Below, piece after piece: positions 5,952-7,623 of a DNA stretch of 7,623 nt. Made by a program: the position numbers and the translations under genes. The stretch is from Xanthobacteraceae bacterium (GTDB lineage Bacteria; Pseudomonadota; Alphaproteobacteria; Rhizobiales; Xanthobacteraceae). The notes under the pieces are model-generated. The model made no database searches and had not been told where the DNA came from. It was given only the letters and a program-made list of their open reading frames with translations. Within the stretch, counting starts at the first letter, position 1, and the number at the start of each line of letters is the position of its first letter. The DNA is taken from NCBI GenBank assembly GCA_030039655.1, contig JASHVC010000089.1, positions 1-7,623 on the forward strand, in the 5' to 3' direction.

Positions 5952-6170
5952 ATGCGAATTTTCATCTTCAAATCGGAGGCGAACCCTGATCTAGGCGCGT
6001 TTTGCGGCGATCTAGCTGGTCTTCAATTGCCAAGCCAGTTCAAGCCCTGGCGTGCGGTGGGAGCCGTAGCGCCCGAGGCGAAACCTCCATACAAACTTTC
6101 GCGCGATGTGATCGAGGCAGCGATTAATGCCAGCGGCTTTCAGCTTTTTCGCATGAACAAAAAAGACTGA
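5952..6170 (+). CDS. Small conserved hypothetical protein
   Basis: This 72-residue protein begins MRIFIFKSEANPDLGAFCGD. It continues with LPSQFKPWRAVGAVAPE, LSRDVIEAAINASGFQLFRM and a lysine-rich end. The pattern of a short beta strand, a PW-R-A-G turn and an amphipathic helix ending in FQLFRM resembles a small family I associate with Bradyrhizobium genomes, where it is annotated as hypothetical. The ATG is supported by GAGG seven bases upstream. It lies 60 bases after infA on the same strand and could be cotranscribed with the helicase pair. No signal peptide, membrane segment or catalytic motif is visible. Function unknown. Confidence 0.7.
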   Translation: MRIFIFKSEANPDLGAFCGDLAGLQLPSQFKPWRAVGAVAPEAKPPYKLSRDVIEAAINASGFQLFRMNKKD

Positions 6171-6390
6171 GCCGACCGATTGCTCGCCAATGTTTGTGAA
6201 ATCCTAGAAGCTGCTGCTAAATGATCTGTCTCGGACCGACTAAATCAATTCTGCATGGCGAGATTTCGCGCAGTCGCAAGGGTCAAAGGCGACGGACAGT
6301 TGTATTTGCGTGATGTCCGTTCTTGCACCAACATCGACGTAATCTCGCGGCTCTCGCCATTGAGTGTGCCGCGACCACGCGGTGAACGCC
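6171..6390. other. Intergenic stretch without a supported gene
   Basis: This region separates the plus-strand small gene from the minus-strand regulator, so it should hold terminators for two convergent units. I see no clear stem with a T run. An open frame of 55 codons on the plus strand starts at 6255, but it has no ribosome binding site and runs into the regulator's 3' end. Confidence 0.5.
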
Positions 6391-7104
6391 CTAGCTTAAA
6401 GACTCGCCGGCAACCGGATTAAGCCGCTCGACCACGAGATTCTGTACGGCGGCGAGGTGCAGCCGCATGGCGCGCTCGGCCGCATCGGGATCGCGCGCAA
6501 TGATGGCGCGGGCGATGGCGCGATGCTCGGCATCGCGCTGCTGTGTGCGTCCCGGCTGCAATGGTCGCGACGTGCTGAGCCGCAGGCGCGAGTCGCGTGC
6601 CACGCGGCGCAGCAATCCATAGAGCGACGCGGCGAGCTTGTTGCCGGAGCCGGCCGCGATCAGCTTGTGAAAGACGAGGTCGGCAGCGCCGCTGTCGGCA
6701 TCGGCCGCCGTGGTCGCGGCCGCCTCGATGGCGGCCATCTCGGAGGGCGCGGCGCGCAGCGCAGCCAGCCGCGCCAAAAACGGTTCGATGGCGATCCGCA
6801 TCTCGATCACTTCCATCGGATTGGTGGCGCGCACCAGGTTCTCGCCGTTGTGTCCAACGAGCGGCTTGCGCTTGGCTTCCGCCGGAGCGATCTCGCCGTT
6901 CGCCCGCAACGCCTGCAGCGCGCGCCGAAGCTGATGGCGCTTGACGTTCAACGCTTCGGCCATGGTGCGCTCCGGCCCCAGCTTTTGCCGGGCTTTCAAG
7001 GCGCGAACCGCGAGGATGATGTCGTGGAGCTCGGCCGGATAGGCTGACAGCGCTGCGAGCGGATGCTCGGAAGCTTCCGAGGCTCTTCGGGCGCGTGGTT
7101 GCAT
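6391..7104 (-). CDS. GntR-family transcriptional regulator with FCD domain
   Basis: From the ATG at 7104 the protein has 237 residues, the normal length for FadR-subfamily GntR regulators. An N-terminal winged helix-turn-helix spans about residues 24-80, with RTMAEALNVKRHQLRRALQA as the helix-turn-helix core. An all-helical FCD ligand-binding domain spans about 98-222. Its metal ligands are in the expected spacing: Asp142, His146 (D-L-V-F-H), His194 (EHRAIARAI) and His216 (MRLHLAAV). Such proteins usually bind an organic acid and release DNA. The open frame extends to a GTG at 7305, but that would place both a predicted promoter and an operator inside the gene, and those 67 residues do not look like protein. 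GGAGG lies 11 bases before the chosen ATG, a slightly long spacing. It diverges from the dioxygenase gene, which is its likely target. Confidence 0.88.
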   Translation of the reverse strand: MQPRARRASEASEHPLAALSAYPAELHDIILAVRALKARQKLGPERTMAEALNVKRHQLRRALQALRANGEIAPAEAKRKPLVGHNGENLVRATNPMEVIEMRIAIEPFLARLAALRAAPSEMAAIEAAATTAADADSGAADLVFHKLIAAGSGNKLAASLYGLLRRVARDSRLRLSTSRPLQPGRTQQRDAEHRAIARAIIARDPDAAERAMRLHLAAVQNLVVERLNPVAGESLS

Positions 7105-7162
7105 GGCAGCCAGATCCTCCACAGTGGCCACGGCGCGAGCGCGGCGGGCCGACACATCATCT

Positions 7163-7191
7163 TTTCTATCCGCATCGACCAATCGATTCAA
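7163..7191 (-). promoter_or_regulatory. Predicted promoter of the GntR/FCD regulator
   Basis: Read on the minus strand, TTGAAT (7191-7186) and TAGAAA (7168-7163) are separated by 17 bases, each matching four of six consensus positions. Transcription would start near 7156, leaving about 50 bases before the ATG at 7104, which supports that start over the GTG at 7305. The -35 box overlaps the right-hand arm (minus-strand sense) of the first operator, as expected for autorepression. Confidence 0.5.
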
Positions 7192-7207
7192 CCATTGTTT
7201 TGGTTGA
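7188..7207. promoter_or_regulatory. Operator 1: TCAACCA-N6-TGGTTGA
   Basis: This is a perfect 7-bp inverted repeat with a 6-base spacer. It overlaps the predicted -35 box of the GntR/FCD gene. The same arms and spacer recur at 7297-7318. GntR/FCD proteins bind as dimers to short inverted repeats, so this is very probably the regulator's own site, placed to repress its own transcription. The assignment to this regulator is inference from location. Confidence 0.72.
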
Positions 7208-7231
7208 GCATTGGCAACCGCCGGAAAAACT

Positions 7232-7256
7232 GCACAATTTTGCAGCAATTTTGTGC
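7232..7256. promoter_or_regulatory. Third repeat element: GCACAA/TTGTGC with CAATTTTG direct repeats
   Basis: GCACAA (7232-7237) and TTGTGC (7251-7256) form an inverted repeat. Within it CAATTTTG occurs twice, at 7235-7242 and 7246-7253, spaced 11 bases or about one helical turn. The centre also contains TTGC-A-GCAA. The sequence is unlike the two TCAACCA operators and lies midway between them, which suggests a site for another factor, such as a global regulator or a bending protein. Confidence 0.4.
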
Positions 7257-7296
7257 CATCTGGCTCGACCAATTCCGCATGGCAGCCAGCAGGGAG

Positions 7297-7318
7297 ATCA
7301 ACCACTGCTATGGTTGAT
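7297..7318. promoter_or_regulatory. Operator 2: ATCAACCA-N6-TGGTTGAT
   Basis: This is a perfect 8-bp inverted repeat with a 6-base spacer, sharing seven arm bases and the spacing with operator 1. It ends five bases before the predicted -35 box of the dioxygenase gene, centred about 50 bases upstream of the likely transcription start. The two operator centres are 110 bases apart. Placement just upstream of -35 would suit either an activator site or a repressor that blocks polymerase by looping to operator 1. Confidence 0.75.
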
Positions 7319-7323
7319 TACGG

Positions 7324-7351
7324 TTGACTGACCCCCGCGCTCTGCTAACTT
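7324..7351 (+). promoter_or_regulatory. Predicted promoter of the dioxygenase gene
   Basis: TTGACT (7324-7329, five of six) is followed after 16 bases by TAACTT (7346-7351, three of six). A start near 7358 would give a leader of under 30 bases before the ATG at 7385. The weak -10 fits a regulated promoter. A CGGTTGACT half-site-like sequence overlaps the -35. Confidence 0.45.
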
Positions 7352-7384
7352 TTGTTCGGTTTCCCGCCGGACAGGAGCGCTCCC

Positions 7385-7623
7385 ATGCCAGGCAATGTGC
7401 ACCGCCTGCCGAACCGCGATGTCGCGCTGAAAGCTCTTTACGACGACGTTGCCGCCAAACACATGTTTCCGTTCTGGGCGACTTCGACCGATGTCGAACA
7501 CGACGAGGTCAAGCAATTATTGGTGTCGCCGAAGGCGGTGCCGTACCTGTGGCGCTGTGCCGAGGATATCGAGCCGATCCTCAACCGCGCGGTCGAACTC
7601 ATCACCATGGATGATTCCGAGCG
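7385..7623 (+). CDS. Gentisate 1,2-dioxygenase-like cupin dioxygenase, N-terminus
   Basis: The first 79 codons are present; the gene runs off the right edge. The residues ALYDDVAAKHMFPFWATSTD followed by PKAVPYLWRCAEDIEPILNRA and VELITMDDSER match the N-terminal part of the gentisate / salicylate / 1-hydroxy-2-naphthoate 1,2-dioxygenase family. These are Fe(II) cupin enzymes that cleave an aromatic ring between two ortho-placed groups. The cupin metal histidines lie further downstream, outside the window, so the exact substrate cannot be judged. The ATG has AGGAG seven bases upstream. The divergent GntR/FCD gene and the operator next to the promoter suggest induction by an aromatic acid or one of its breakdown products. 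Confidence 0.85.
   Translation, partial: MPGNVHRLPNRDVALKALYDDVAAKHMFPFWATSTDVEHDEVKQLLVSPKAVPYLWRCAEDIEPILNRAVELITMDDSE

Noticed and set aside
6255..6422. 55-residue plus-strand ORF between the small hypothetical gene and the regulator
   Set aside because: No ribosome binding site, unfamiliar basic sequence, and it runs 32 bases into the 3' end of the convergent regulator gene.
6457..7047. Plus-strand open frame of 196 codons
   Set aside because: Antisense to the GntR/FCD regulator; no motif or ribosome binding site.
7188..7280. 30-residue minus-strand leader peptide upstream of the regulator
   Set aside because: No ribosome binding site; it would lie upstream of the predicted regulator promoter and its stop falls inside operator 1.
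1..7623. CRISPR array, insertion sequence, tRNA or rRNA
   Set aside because: No regularly spaced repeats, transposase motifs, paired terminal repeats or tRNA-like cloverleaf were seen on either strand.

Overview
The window looks like chromosomal DNA from a high-GC alphaproteobacterium of the Bradyrhizobium/Rhodopseudomonas group. This is inferred from GC-rich coding sequence, frequent TTG/GTG starts, a second-type IF-1 with a basic tail, and several small proteins that resemble Rhizobiales-specific families. No database search was possible, so all family names rest on reading motifs.

Left part (1-2481, all minus strand): a catabolic uptake operon read right to left. It holds an MFS proton symporter, a periplasmic TctC/Bug-type solute-binding protein 7 bases downstream, and the first 23 codons of an amidohydrolase with an HxH metal motif. 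No TctA/TctB membrane partner is visible.

Middle part (2482-4017): a patch of small genes, visibly lower in GC than the flanks. It contains a short membrane-protein ORF that looks frameshifted, a short PilZ-like protein, two overlapping minus-strand small ORFs, and a 62-residue charged helical protein with a clear ribosome binding site and a TTG start.

RNA-metabolism pair (4018-5891, plus strand): a DEAD-box RNA helicase of the RhlE type, preceded by a possible long leader with a 12-bp GC hairpin. It is followed after one base by a TTG-started infA (IF-1). Tight coupling suggests a joint role in RNA unfolding and translation start, possibly at low temperature or under stress. A small hypothetical protein follows at 5952-6170.

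Right part (6391-7623): a minus-strand GntR/FCD regulator diverges from the start of a cupin gentisate 1,2-dioxygenase-like gene. The roughly 280-base divergent region holds two perfect inverted repeats, TCAACCA-N6-TGGTTGA. One overlaps a predicted regulator promoter and one abuts the predicted dioxygenase promoter, so this looks like an autoregulated switch for aromatic-acid breakdown. A third, different repeat lies between them. This regulatory region is the most interesting part of the window. I did not find a defence, CRISPR or mobile-element system.
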